Source: Paludibaculum fermentans
GTDB taxonomy: Bacteria; Acidobacteriota; Terriglobia; Bryobacterales; Bryobacteraceae
Length of the DNA stretch: 64,000 nt
NCBI RefSeq assembly: GCF_015277775.1
Contig: NZ_CP063849.1
Span: 4,790,001-4,854,000, forward strand
Direction: 5' to 3'
Position numbers and translations under genes: made by a program. Positions 8,585 to 16,584 of the stretch are shown here, piece after piece (position 1 is the first letter of the stretch; each line of letters opens with the position of its first letter). The notes under the pieces are model-generated. The model did not search any database, was not told the origin of the DNA, and saw only the letters and a list, made by a program, of their open reading frames with translations.

Positions 8585-9928
8585 ATGAAACCTACGCTCT
8601 TTCTGATCGCCTTAATCAGTACTTCACCGTATCTGTACGCGGCTTCCGGCACGAAGGCCGGGGTTGCGAAGGTGGAGATCACACCCAGCGGTCCGATTTG
8701 GATGGCGGGGTATGCGGCGCGGACGAAGCCTAGCGAGGGGGCGACCCCGATCTGGGCGAAGGCGTTGGCGTTGCAGGATGCAAAGGGTACGACGGCCGTG
8801 ATTGTGACGACCGATCTGATCGGCCTGCCGAAGTCGATTACGGACGTAGTGTCGGCCAAGGTGATTGAGCAGTACAAGCTGGAGCGCAGCCAGATTGTGT
8901 TCAATTCCTCACACACGCACACGGGGCCAGTGGTGCGGAACAACCTGTCGGTGATGGGGGCACAGGAGCCGGCGCAGAAGCGGGTAGTGGAAGAGTATGC
9001 GAACACGCTGCGCGACAAGCTGGTCACGGTGATTGCGGCCGCGCTGGGCGATATTCAGCCGGCGGCGCTGGCGTTCGATTACGGCGAGACGGGCTTTGCG
9101 ACGAACCGGCGGGTGGTGACGGACAAGGGCGTGCTGCTGGGCGTGAATCCAAACGGTCCGGTGGATCACAAGGTGCCGGTGTTGCGAGTGGTTGCGCCGA
9201 ACGGGCAGGTGCGCGCGGTGCTGTTTGGGTATGCCTGCCACAATACGACGCTGACGGCGGAGTTTTACGAGATTACGGGCGACTACGCGGGCTTTGCGCA
9301 GGCTGCCGTGGAGAGGGCCTATCCGGGAGCGACCGCGCTGTTTATGCAGCTGTGCGCGGGGGACCAGAATCCGAATCCGCGGTCGAAACTGGAGTTTGCC
9401 CAGCAGCATGGGGCGTCGCTGGGCGGTGAAGTGGCGCGCGTCGTGAAGACTCCGATGAAGCCGGTATCGGGGCGAATCAAGAGCGTATACCAGATGGCGG
9501 AGCTGCCCTTCGCTCCGCATTCCAGTGAGCAGTTTACTAACGAACTGAAGGACCAGAACGTCTTCAAATCAAGGCGAGCCGCCATGATGCTGGCCCTTTA
9601 CCAGGAGGGCCGGGCACCGAGGACGCTGCAGTATCCGGTGCAGGTGATCCGCTTTGACCAGGGCTTCACACTGGTGGCCCTGGGCGGCGAAGTGGTGATC
9701 GACTACTCGCTGTGGGTGCAACGGACGTTCCCCGGAGAGCGTCTGATGGTGGCAGGCTATTCGAACGATGTGGCCTGCTACATTCCCAGTGCGCGCGTGT
9801 TGCGGGAAGGCGGATATGAAGCGGTGGACAGCATGATCTATTACGGGCACCCGGGGCCTTTCACGGAAGAGGTAGAGCCAAGGATTCAGGATGCGATCAC
9901 AAAGGCGATGAGCAGAGTGAAGAAATAG
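8585..9928 (+). CDS. Secreted neutral/alkaline ceramidase-like protein
   Basis: Predicted exported protein of 447 residues with an N-terminal signal peptide (MKPTLFLIALISTSPYLYAA). It matches the N-terminal catalytic domain of neutral/alkaline ceramidases: AGVAKVEITPSGPIWMAGYA at the start, the histidine-rich NSSHTHTGPVV (a zinc-ligand region in that family) and CAGDQNPNPR. True ceramidases are longer (about 650 residues or more) and have Ser in the GDVSPN/NMSPN segment; here the equivalent residue is Asn, so ceramide hydrolysis is doubtful. It is first in a plus-strand run: its TAG stop shares one base with the GTG start of the next gene. A conserved role on lipids or another amide substrate is possible. 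Confidence 0.8.
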   Translation: MKPTLFLIALISTSPYLYAASGTKAGVAKVEITPSGPIWMAGYAARTKPSEGATPIWAKALALQDAKGTTAVIVTTDLIGLPKSITDVVSAKVIEQYKLERSQIVFNSSHTHTGPVVRNNLSVMGAQEPAQKRVVEEYANTLRDKLVTVIAAALGDIQPAALAFDYGETGFATNRRVVTDKGVLLGVNPNGPVDHKVPVLRVVAPNGQVRAVLFGYACHNTTLTAEFYEITGDYAGFAQAAVERAYPGATALFMQLCAGDQNPNPRSKLEFAQQHGASLGGEVARVVKTPMKPVSGRIKSVYQMAELPFAPHSSEQFTNELKDQNVFKSRRAAMMLALYQEGRAPRTLQYPVQVIRFDQGFTLVALGGEVVIDYSLWVQRTFPGERLMVAGYSNDVACYIPSARVLREGGYEAVDSMIYYGHPGPFTEEVEPRIQDAITKAMSRVKK

Positions 9929-11175
9929 TGATTGCACGGGCCGTCGTGTGGGGAGCAGTGTGCGCCGGGATGTGCGGAGCGGCGAGTCCGCCGGAAGATC
10001 TGATGCAGCGGGCGGCGCAGGCTCCGCCGGAGATCGCGGCCTGGCTGTTGATGAAGCAGGCCACGCCGGAGCGGATCCCGTCGAAAGAGCGGCGCATGGC
10101 GGTGCTGGAAGAGGCGTTCGAGCTGGCGTCGCGGGCGAGTATGCCCTATCCGCTGGTGCGGGCGAGCGAGGCCGTCACCTTTGACTCGGTGGCCGGGAAG
10201 AGGCAGGAGGCCAGCCTGCAGAACCTGGATGGCCTGGGCCTGCAGGTGCGGGCCGTGCTGGCGATGATGAACCTGAGTCCGGCCAAGGCACAGGAGATGG
10301 CACTTTCGATGCAGGTGCCGGTGCCGCCGAAGACGACTTGCGCGGACCTGCTGGTGGCGCGTGTGGATGAGTATTACGGGCTGGCGCTGGCGATTGCGCG
10401 GCGCGGCTTTACGGCAAAGCAGCGCGAAGAGGGCCGGCCGGCGCAGTATCTGGCGCACATCATCGCCATGTCTTCGACCCCGGGGCAATTGCTGGGCGCG
10501 GTGCGGCTGGTGTCGCAGTTTGAGGCCGGCGAGAAGGACAGGGCGGCGTTGATGGCGGCGCTGGGGTCCGCGATGCGGACGGCGGGTGCGGATCCGCGGG
10601 CGTATGCGGCGGTGCCAGAACTGGACGACGAAGTGGATGTTCTGGCGCAGGGTTCACCGGAAGGCGGGGCGCTGACCGAGGCGTACAAGGCATTCGTAGG
10701 GGTCCAAACGTCGAAGCCGTGTCCAGCGGATGAGGCTGCGGCGACGCTGTTGTCCAAGGGACCGGCGAAGGACCTCACCCGTTCGCTGAACGAATTACGG
10801 ATGACATCGAACTCGACGGAGGACGACCGGCCGGCGCGGTTCAACGTATTGCTGCACCGGGTGGAGAGCTGGCGGCCCGAGCAGGGGCAGGATGCGATGG
10901 AGTTCTTCCAAGCCAAATCTGCCGTGTACCGGAGCCTGCTGGATACGGCTCCGGAGGATGCGTCGCTGAACGGGACGATTGCTTCGTTCGTCGGCTTCCT
11001 GCGGGACACACCGGTGAAGAGCGAGCATCCGGCGGAGTGGCTGGCGCAGTTCCGAAGGGTGCTGCAGCCCTGGGCTCCCGCGGGGCAGCGGAGTGTAGCG
11101 ATGGCGCGGGAAGAGATCCGGCGCAGTGGGGACGCGCTGATGAGCCTGCTGGCGGAGTCGGGCGAGTCGTTCTGA
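9928..11175 (+). CDS. Secreted alpha-helical protein of unknown function
   Basis: I do not recognise this 415-residue protein. It begins with a plausible signal peptide (MIARAVVWGAVCAGMCGAA) and the rest is rich in Ala, Leu, Glu and Arg with few predicted strands, so it is likely a helical, possibly repeat-like, exported protein. There are a few isolated cysteines and no recognisable catalytic motif. The GTG start overlaps the stop codon of the ceramidase-like gene by one base (TAGTG), so the two are almost certainly translated from one message, and a role tied to that enzyme is the best guess. A ROK kinase follows after 42 bases. Confidence 0.7.
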   Translation: MIARAVVWGAVCAGMCGAASPPEDLMQRAAQAPPEIAAWLLMKQATPERIPSKERRMAVLEEAFELASRASMPYPLVRASEAVTFDSVAGKRQEASLQNLDGLGLQVRAVLAMMNLSPAKAQEMALSMQVPVPPKTTCADLLVARVDEYYGLALAIARRGFTAKQREEGRPAQYLAHIIAMSSTPGQLLGAVRLVSQFEAGEKDRAALMAALGSAMRTAGADPRAYAAVPELDDEVDVLAQGSPEGGALTEAYKAFVGVQTSKPCPADEAAATLLSKGPAKDLTRSLNELRMTSNSTEDDRPARFNVLLHRVESWRPEQGQDAMEFFQAKSAVYRSLLDTAPEDASLNGTIASFVGFLRDTPVKSEHPAEWLAQFRRVLQPWAPAGQRSVAMAREEIRRSGDALMSLLAESGESF

Positions 11176-11217
11176 GATCGCCGCCCAAGCGGCTGGGGGT
11201 CGCGGCATACTGTAGGG

Positions 11218-12060
11218 ATGAGTTTGTACGGAGCCGTGGAAGCGGGCGGGACCAAGTTTGTCGTGGCCGTCGGTGATGATCCGTTGCAGCCGCGGGATGT
11301 GCGGCGTTTTTCGACCTCGAACAATCCGTTGGAGACGGTGTCGGAGGTGGTGGAGTACTTCAGGGAGCGGGGTCCGTTGAAGGGCGTCGGGGTGGCGACC
11401 TTCGGGCCGATCGACTTCGCGAGCGGCGCGATCACGAATACGCCGAAGCTGGCGTGGCAGAACTTCCCCTTGCGCGATGCGCTGCGGCGCGGATTGAATG
11501 TGCCTGTGGGATTCGATACCGATGTGAACGGAGCGGCTCTGGGCGAAGCGCGCTGCGGCGCGGGCAAGGGCCTGGAGAATCTGGTCTACATCACGGTGGG
11601 TACGGGGATCGGCGGCGGAGCCCTGGTGGGCGGGCAACTGGTGCACGGGCTGATGCATCCGGAGATGGGCCACCTGCTGGTGCGGCGGGCTCCGGGCGAG
11701 ATCGCGGAATTCAAGGGCGTGTGTCCCTTCCATGGCGACTGCCTGGAGGGGCTGGCGAGCGGTCCGGCGATGCAGGCGCGGTGGGGCGTGCCGGCCGATG
11801 AACTGGCGCCGGAACACGAGGCATGGCGGATCGAGGCTGACTACCTGGCGCAGGCCTGCGTGAATCTGGCGTGTGTCGTGTCGCCGCAGGTGATTGTGCT
11901 GGGCGGCGGCGTGATGGGGCAACGGCACCTGTTTCCGCTGGTGCGGACGCGGGCGGAGGAGCTGAGCCAAGGGTATCTGCCGCTGCCGGCGATTGTGCCT
12001 CCGGGGCTGGAGTATCCGGGCCTGAGCGGGGCGTTTGTCCTGGCGATGGAATGCGTATGA
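11218..12060 (+). CDS. ROK-family sugar kinase (fructokinase/glucokinase type)
   Basis: Cytosolic sugar kinase of 280 residues. The N-terminal phosphate-binding motif is GAVEAGGTKFVVAVGD; DTDVNGAALGEARCGAG and YITVGTGIGGGALVGGQLVHG form the sugar and ATP-binding core, and HPEMGHLLVRR followed by CPFHGDCLEGLASGPA gives the His/Cys zinc-binding cluster of the ROK family. This arrangement is closest to Bacillus-type fructokinases, so fructose or a related hexose is the likely substrate; glucose cannot be excluded. The ATG start at 11218 lies 42 bases after the unknown secreted protein, and the last codons overlap the start of the RidA-like gene (ATGA), so both are co-translated. Confidence 0.9.
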   Translation: MSLYGAVEAGGTKFVVAVGDDPLQPRDVRRFSTSNNPLETVSEVVEYFRERGPLKGVGVATFGPIDFASGAITNTPKLAWQNFPLRDALRRGLNVPVGFDTDVNGAALGEARCGAGKGLENLVYITVGTGIGGGALVGGQLVHGLMHPEMGHLLVRRAPGEIAEFKGVCPFHGDCLEGLASGPAMQARWGVPADELAPEHEAWRIEADYLAQACVNLACVVSPQVIVLGGGVMGQRHLFPLVRTRAEELSQGYLPLPAIVPPGLEYPGLSGAFVLAMECV

Positions 12061-12455
12061 GCGAACAGAGAATCAACATCTCGTCGGGCGCGAAGTGGGA
12101 GCCGGTGGTGGGCTACTCGCGGGCCGTGCGGATCGGCGCCCACGTATGGGTGGCGGGCACGACGGCGGTGGACGAGCAGAGCGAGATCGTGGGTGAGGGC
12201 GATGCCTACGAGCAGGCGAAGTATGTCTTCCACAAGATCGGCCGTGCGCTGAAGCAGGCAGGTGCGAGCCTCGACGATGTAGTGCGGACGCGGATGTTCA
12301 TCACACACCTGGCGCACCAGGATGCGATTGGCCGGGCGCACTTCGAGGCGGTGGGCCATGTGCGGCCGGCAGCGACGATGGTCCAGATCAGCGGCCTGGT
12401 GGATTCGAGGTTGCTGGTGGAGATCGAAGTGGACGCCTATATCGCGGGCGACTGA
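12057..12455 (+). CDS. RidA-family protein (cytosolic)
   Basis: Small RidA/YjgF-like protein of 132 residues without a signal peptide. Typical motifs are AHVWVAGTTAVDE, QAKYVFHKIGRALKQAGASLDDVVRTR (read in two parts) and LLVEIEVDAYI. True RidA deaminates reactive enamines from amino-acid metabolism and uses an Arg in a PARST segment; here the segment reads RPAATMV, so the Arg appears replaced by Ala (residue 106). This points to one of the Rid subfamilies that lack the arginine and whose substrates are mostly unknown. ATG 12057 overlaps the ROK stop codon; an ATG six bases upstream is also in frame. A perfect 16-base palindrome (12448-12463) spans the stop codon. Confidence 0.85.
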   Translation: MSEQRINISSGAKWEPVVGYSRAVRIGAHVWVAGTTAVDEQSEIVGEGDAYEQAKYVFHKIGRALKQAGASLDDVVRTRMFITHLAHQDAIGRAHFEAVGHVRPAATMVQISGLVDSRLLVEIEVDAYIAGD

Positions 12456-12879
12456 GCAGTCGCGGGCAGCGCCGGACTTTCCATAGAAACCCAGCGAGTC
12501 TCCGGAACCGGCGGTGCGGGCGCCGGCTGTGGAAGTGCGCCTGAACACGGCCGGCCGGATTCTCGGGATTGTACTCCATTAAGGAACATCAATCACCAGA
12601 TCTTTTGGTTAACAGGGGCGCCGGCGCCGGCCGCGGAAGATTAAAACGGAGCGCGAACAGTGTCGCCGCTAAGAGTACCCCAAGAACTCACCCATCTTTT
12701 GTACAGAGGATCGCAACTTCAATTAGTGCTTTCTGTTACGCGAGAGGAAAAGCGCGTTATAAGTATTTCAGAAAACCATAAGTCCGATCTTTTGTACACC
12801 CGCCTGATCGCGCCAGGAACAGTCTCCCCGCTCGCCTCTCTCCTCCCATCATGCTGATTATACAGTGCTTACACAGACA

Positions 12880-12906
12880 CCGCACTGAACCACTGAGCTA
12901 CCAGTC
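12880..12906 (-). other. tRNA 5-prime-half-like fragment
   Basis: Read on the minus strand, the segment contains GGTAGCTCAGTGGTTCAGTG, which resembles the D-arm of bacterial tRNAs (usual form GGTAGCTCAGTGGTAGAGC). The D-stem would have one mismatch, and no T-arm with TTCGA or matching acceptor strand is visible at the expected distance. It is therefore not an intact tRNA; it may be a decayed fragment or a chance match. Confidence 0.25.
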
Positions 12907-12954
12907 GAATTAGCACGATCGAAACACTAGCCCTTTTGAGTTACATAAATCTCT

Positions 12955-12985
12955 TTGACTGTAGAGATGTAAACGGCAATATTAA
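12955..12985 (+). promoter_or_regulatory. Candidate vegetative promoter
   Basis: TTGACT at 12955-12960 could be a -35 element, with AATATT (17-base spacer) or TATTAA (19-base spacer) as -10. It lies about 100 bases before the receptor start at 13086 in an A+T-rich stretch. The assignment rests only on similarity to the sigma-70 consensus. Confidence 0.35.
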
Positions 12986-13085
12986 TTCAGCGTGCTCCAA
13001 GTGGATTAATAGCCGCCTGGGGTCCCGAGGGCTTTGGGCGTGCGAATCATCCGCAGGCTACGCCGGATTTTCGCTGGGAGTTGAA

Positions 13086-16000
13086 ATGAATAGGAAGATC
13101 TACGGACAGAACATCGTAACCAACGATGGTCCAGGACCATCAAGAGCGGCCGTATTGAGGGCATTGCTCTCACTTTCACTTTTGTCCACGGGCGCAGTCG
13201 CGCAGGAAACCATGGGCGGCCTGCAAGGGACCGTCAAGGACCCCAGCGGTGCGGTCATCGTGAACGCCGCCGTGGAAGTCAGAAGCCCGGCACTGATCGG
13301 GATCAAGAAGCAGGAGACGGACCAGGGCGGCTACTTCCGGTTCGCCAACCTGCCGCCGGGCTTGTACTCGGTGTCGGTGACGACCTCGGGATTCCGCGGG
13401 TACCGGAAAGAGAACATCGCATTGGAGGTGGGGCGCCTGCCTTCGCTCGACATCGTGCTGGAGGTGGGTTCGACCTCAGAGGTGGTGGAGGTGGCCGCCG
13501 ATGCGGTGACGATCGACGTCAGCCAGAGCAAAGTGCAGACGAATATCGGCAACAACATACTGGCCAATGTGCCGACACAATCGCGGTCGTTCCAGAGCGT
13601 GATTCAGTTCGCGCCGGGCGCGCGCAGCGAGCCGCTGCAGGCCGGCTATCAGATCGACGGCGCGAGCAATTCGGAGAACGCCTATCTGGTGGAAGGCATG
13701 GAGACCGCGTCGCTGTTCGACGGGCACTCGGCCGCGAACGTCCCGATGGACTTCATCCAGGAAGTGCAGGTGAAGACGAGCGGTTTTGAGGCGGAGTATG
13801 GCGGCGCGTTGGGGGGCGTGGTGAATGTGATCTCGAAGCGCGGATCCAACCAGTTCACGGGCAGCCTGTTCACGTATTACTCGGGCTCCGGCCTGGATGT
13901 GGGGCCGAACCCGACGCTGATCAAGAATCCGCTGGTGCCGACAAACGCCAATGGCGCGAAGCGACTGGACCAGCCCGCTGAGACCTACCAGCCGGCGCAG
14001 GACCACTACCGCACGGTGACACCTGGTTTCACACTGGGCGGATACCTGGTGAAGGACCGCCTGTGGTTCTTCGCGTCGGGCGCGCCGGAGTATCAGGTAC
14101 TGGGGCGGACGGTGAACTTCGCGGCCGCATCGGGTACCCCGGGCCTGCGGACCTTCAACCGCAATATCGACACGTATTATTCGACGGCTCGGCTGGACTA
14201 CCTGGCGACGCAGAAGATCCGGCTGTACGGGTCATGGTCGTACTCGTATGCGAAGGGCACCGGCACTTCCCTGCCCCAGGCCGACGACCTGAGCAGCCAG
14301 TTCAATTCGAGTTCAACGACGAATCCGGACAACTGGAACAACGGCATCGGGTATGTGGCGCCGAACGTGATCTATAGCTCGGGCGCGGACATCACGCTGA
14401 CGCCGAACCTGGTGCTGACTTCGCGGTTCGGCTATTTCTACTACGACTATCAGGACCGCGGGCTGGCTAGCGGGTTGAAGTACATCTATCGCGACACGAA
14501 CTATCCGTATAGCACGGGCAATGCTCCGGCGCTGGCTACGACGACCGCCCTGGACGGCACGGTTCTGCCATCGCAGTATGTGAACGCCACGGGCTGGACG
14601 AATATCGGCGCCAACAGCCAGACGGTGTTCGATAAGTGGAAGAAGTACAACTTCAGCCAGGACCTGGCCTGGTTCAAGCGCGGGTTCGGCACGCACAACC
14701 TGAAGTTCGGCTACACGTTCAACCACGGCACGAACGATACGATCAGCGGCTACAACACGGCGGACGTGTATGTCGCCTTTGGCGTGCCGTACGGACCGCA
14801 AACCACGAACGGCATCGCCCGGTGCCAGGGCATCAACGCCCAGAACCAAAGCCTGTACGGACAATCCGGCGGAGCGGCCGACGGCAGTTCGTGCCAGGGT
14901 CTGTGGGGTACGGTGAACCTGCGCGACCTGGGTACGGCGGGCAAGGTGGGCGGCTGGAATCATGCGCTGTACGCGCAGGATGCGTGGACGATCGGTCCGC
15001 GGCTGACGGTGAATGTCGGCGTGCGGCTGGACAAGGAGAGCCTGCCCTCGTACAACTCGCTGCCGGGCTTCCAGGGCATCAATTTTGGCTGGGGCCAGAA
15101 GGTGGCTCCCCGGCTGGGCGCTGCGTATGACTTGACGGGCAAGGGCAAGCTGAAGGTGTACGCCAGCTTCGGCTACTTCTTCGACATCATGAAGTACCAG
15201 TTGCCGCGCGGCAGTTTCGGCGGCGACTACTGGCACGACTGCGTGTATGCGCTGGATACTCCGAACTTCACGCAGATCCTGCCGCAGCGCGATTCACAGG
15301 GTCACTACTGCCCGCTGGGCGGCGGCGCCACTCCGGCGGTGGGCAGCTTCCCGGCCAACGGGATGCGGTTCATCGAGAACTTCGACTATCGCGAGCCGGC
15401 GAACGATCCGAACCAGGTGGGCTCGCTGGGACCAACGGGCCTGGTGGATCCGAACCTGGACCCGATGAAGCAGCACGAGATGGTGGTTGGAGCAGCTTGG
15501 GAGATCACGCCTTCGCTGGTGTTTGAGCCGCGTTATTCGCGCAAGCGGCTGGACCGGACGATTGAAGATGCCGGGACAATCACGCAGAACGGCGAGGTCT
15601 ACTACATCGTCAATCCGGGCTATGGCGTGAACCAGAGCGTGCAGGACTGCAATGGATGTCCGGTGAATCCGAAGGCCGTCCGCAACTACGACGGGATCGA
15701 GTTCCGGCTGACGAAGCGGATGAGCTCGAACTTCACGGGGTCGGTCTCTTACACGTATAGCCGGCTGTACGGCAACTACAGCGGATTGACGGCTACGGAT
15801 GTGAGCGATGGCGGCGGCGGGCGCAACGGTGCGAACAGCGACCGGGCGTTCGACGAGCCGTTCATGCAGTTCGATGCGCACGGCCACCGGGCCGACGGGC
15901 CGCTGGCGACGGACCGGCCGCACACGTTCAAGGGGTATGGCTACTACAACCTGAAGTGGTGGAAGGTGAACGCGATGATCGGCGGGTTCCAGCAGATCTA

Positions 16001-16508
16001 TTCGGGGACGCCGCTGAGCAGCTATATCAGCGTATGGGGCGCTCCGGTATTTGTGGAGGGGCGTGGGAACTTCGTGGATATGGCGCGGGATCCGACGACG
16101 GGCAACTGGTCGGCGACCGGGGTGAGTTCAAAGAGGACCCCGATCTTCAGCCAGTCGGACATGAGCTTCTCGCAGGACTTCAGTGTGAGCAAGTCGAACG
16201 AGAAGATGAAGGCGCGGGTTGGGGTGGAGATCTTCAACCTGTTCAACCAGAAGAGCGTGACGCTGGTGAACCAGAACCTGATCAGCACCTCGGGGTTGAA
16301 TCCGGCGCAGTGTGGAACGGCGGGGACGAACTGCACCCCGACGCAGGTAAACCAGTCGGGCTTTGACTACGGCGCCCTGATGTCGAAGGGGTATGACTAT
16401 GTCGGAGCGGCGAACTCGCAGTCGAGGACGTTGAACAGCCTGTATGGGATGCCGTACGGGTGGCAGAATCCGCGGAGTATGCGGTTGACGTTCCGGCTGA
16501 CGTTCTAG
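13086..16508 (+). CDS. TonB-dependent receptor, paralogue 1 of three
   Basis: Large outer-membrane receptor of 1140 residues. A long N-terminal leader ends in a signal-peptide-like segment (LLSLSLLSTGAVAQE), then a carboxypeptidase-regulatory-like domain (GTVKDPSGAVIVNAAVEV), a plug (PTQSRSFQSVIQFAPGARSE; GGALGGVVNVISKRGSNQF) and a barrel ending LTFRLTF. Barrel motifs DIMKYQLPRGSFGGDYW, YSRLYGNYSGL and ATDRPHTFKGYG recur in the genes at 16.6 and 20.8 kb. The ATG at 13086 has GGGAG five bases upstream and is preferred over an upstream in-frame ATG at 12936, which would add 50 atypical residues. The substrate is unknown; glycans or peptides are likely for this group. It shares a terminator with the convergent paralogue. 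Confidence 0.92.
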   Translation: MNRKIYGQNIVTNDGPGPSRAAVLRALLSLSLLSTGAVAQETMGGLQGTVKDPSGAVIVNAAVEVRSPALIGIKKQETDQGGYFRFANLPPGLYSVSVTTSGFRGYRKENIALEVGRLPSLDIVLEVGSTSEVVEVAADAVTIDVSQSKVQTNIGNNILANVPTQSRSFQSVIQFAPGARSEPLQAGYQIDGASNSENAYLVEGMETASLFDGHSAANVPMDFIQEVQVKTSGFEAEYGGALGGVVNVISKRGSNQFTGSLFTYYSGSGLDVGPNPTLIKNPLVPTNANGAKRLDQPAETYQPAQDHYRTVTPGFTLGGYLVKDRLWFFASGAPEYQVLGRTVNFAAASGTPGLRTFNRNIDTYYSTARLDYLATQKIRLYGSWSYSYAKGTGTSLPQADDLSSQFNSSSTTNPDNWNNGIGYVAPNVIYSSGADITLTPNLVLTSRFGYFYYDYQDRGLASGLKYIYRDTNYPYSTGNAPALATTTALDGTVLPSQYVNATGWTNIGANSQTVFDKWKKYNFSQDLAWFKRGFGTHNLKFGYTFNHGTNDTISGYNTADVYVAFGVPYGPQTTNGIARCQGINAQNQSLYGQSGGAADGSSCQGLWGTVNLRDLGTAGKVGGWNHALYAQDAWTIGPRLTVNVGVRLDKESLPSYNSLPGFQGINFGWGQKVAPRLGAAYDLTGKGKLKVYASFGYFFDIMKYQLPRGSFGGDYWHDCVYALDTPNFTQILPQRDSQGHYCPLGGGATPAVGSFPANGMRFIENFDYREPANDPNQVGSLGPTGLVDPNLDPMKQHEMVVGAAWEITPSLVFEPRYSRKRLDRTIEDAGTITQNGEVYYIVNPGYGVNQSVQDCNGCPVNPKAVRNYDGIEFRLTKRMSSNFTGSVSYTYSRLYGNYSGLTATDVSDGGGGRNGANSDRAFDEPFMQFDAHGHRADGPLATDRPHTFKGYGYYNLKWWKVNAMIGGFQQIYSGTPLSSYISVWGAPVFVEGRGNFVDMARDPTTGNWSATGVSSKRTPIFSQSDMSFSQDFSVSKSNEKMKARVGVEIFNLFNQKSVTLVNQNLISTSGLNPAQCGTAGTNCTPTQVNQSGFDYGALMSKGYDYVGAANSQSRTLNSLYGMPYGWQNPRSMRLTFRLTF

Positions 16509-16527
16509 ATGAGGAGTTCGTAAAAGT

Positions 16528-16557
16528 CAAAGGCGGCGCCGGTGGGCGCCGCCTTTG
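16528..16557. terminator. Bidirectional hairpin terminator
   Basis: A 13-base-pair perfect stem (CAAAGGCGGCGCC with GGCGCCGCCTTTG) closes a GGTG loop between two convergent receptor genes. The stem itself ends in A and T runs on either side, so it can serve both strands. Confidence 0.8.
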
Positions 16558-16584
16558 CTTGAGTTGGTTGTGATTCCTGATCGG

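Larger units (their letters stand above)
12456..13085. other. Non-coding gap upstream of a TonB receptor gene
   Basis: About 630 bases with no convincing gene; short open frames here have unusual composition and no family resemblance. The right half is clearly richer in A and T than its surroundings. It contains a tRNA-like fragment on the minus strand (12880-12906) and a candidate promoter (12955-12985) for the receptor that starts at 13086. Confidence 0.5.

Noticed and set aside
12569-12857. Two short plus-strand frames in the gap before the 13.1 kb receptor
   Set aside because: No conserved pattern or ribosome site; the region is better read as a regulatory gap.
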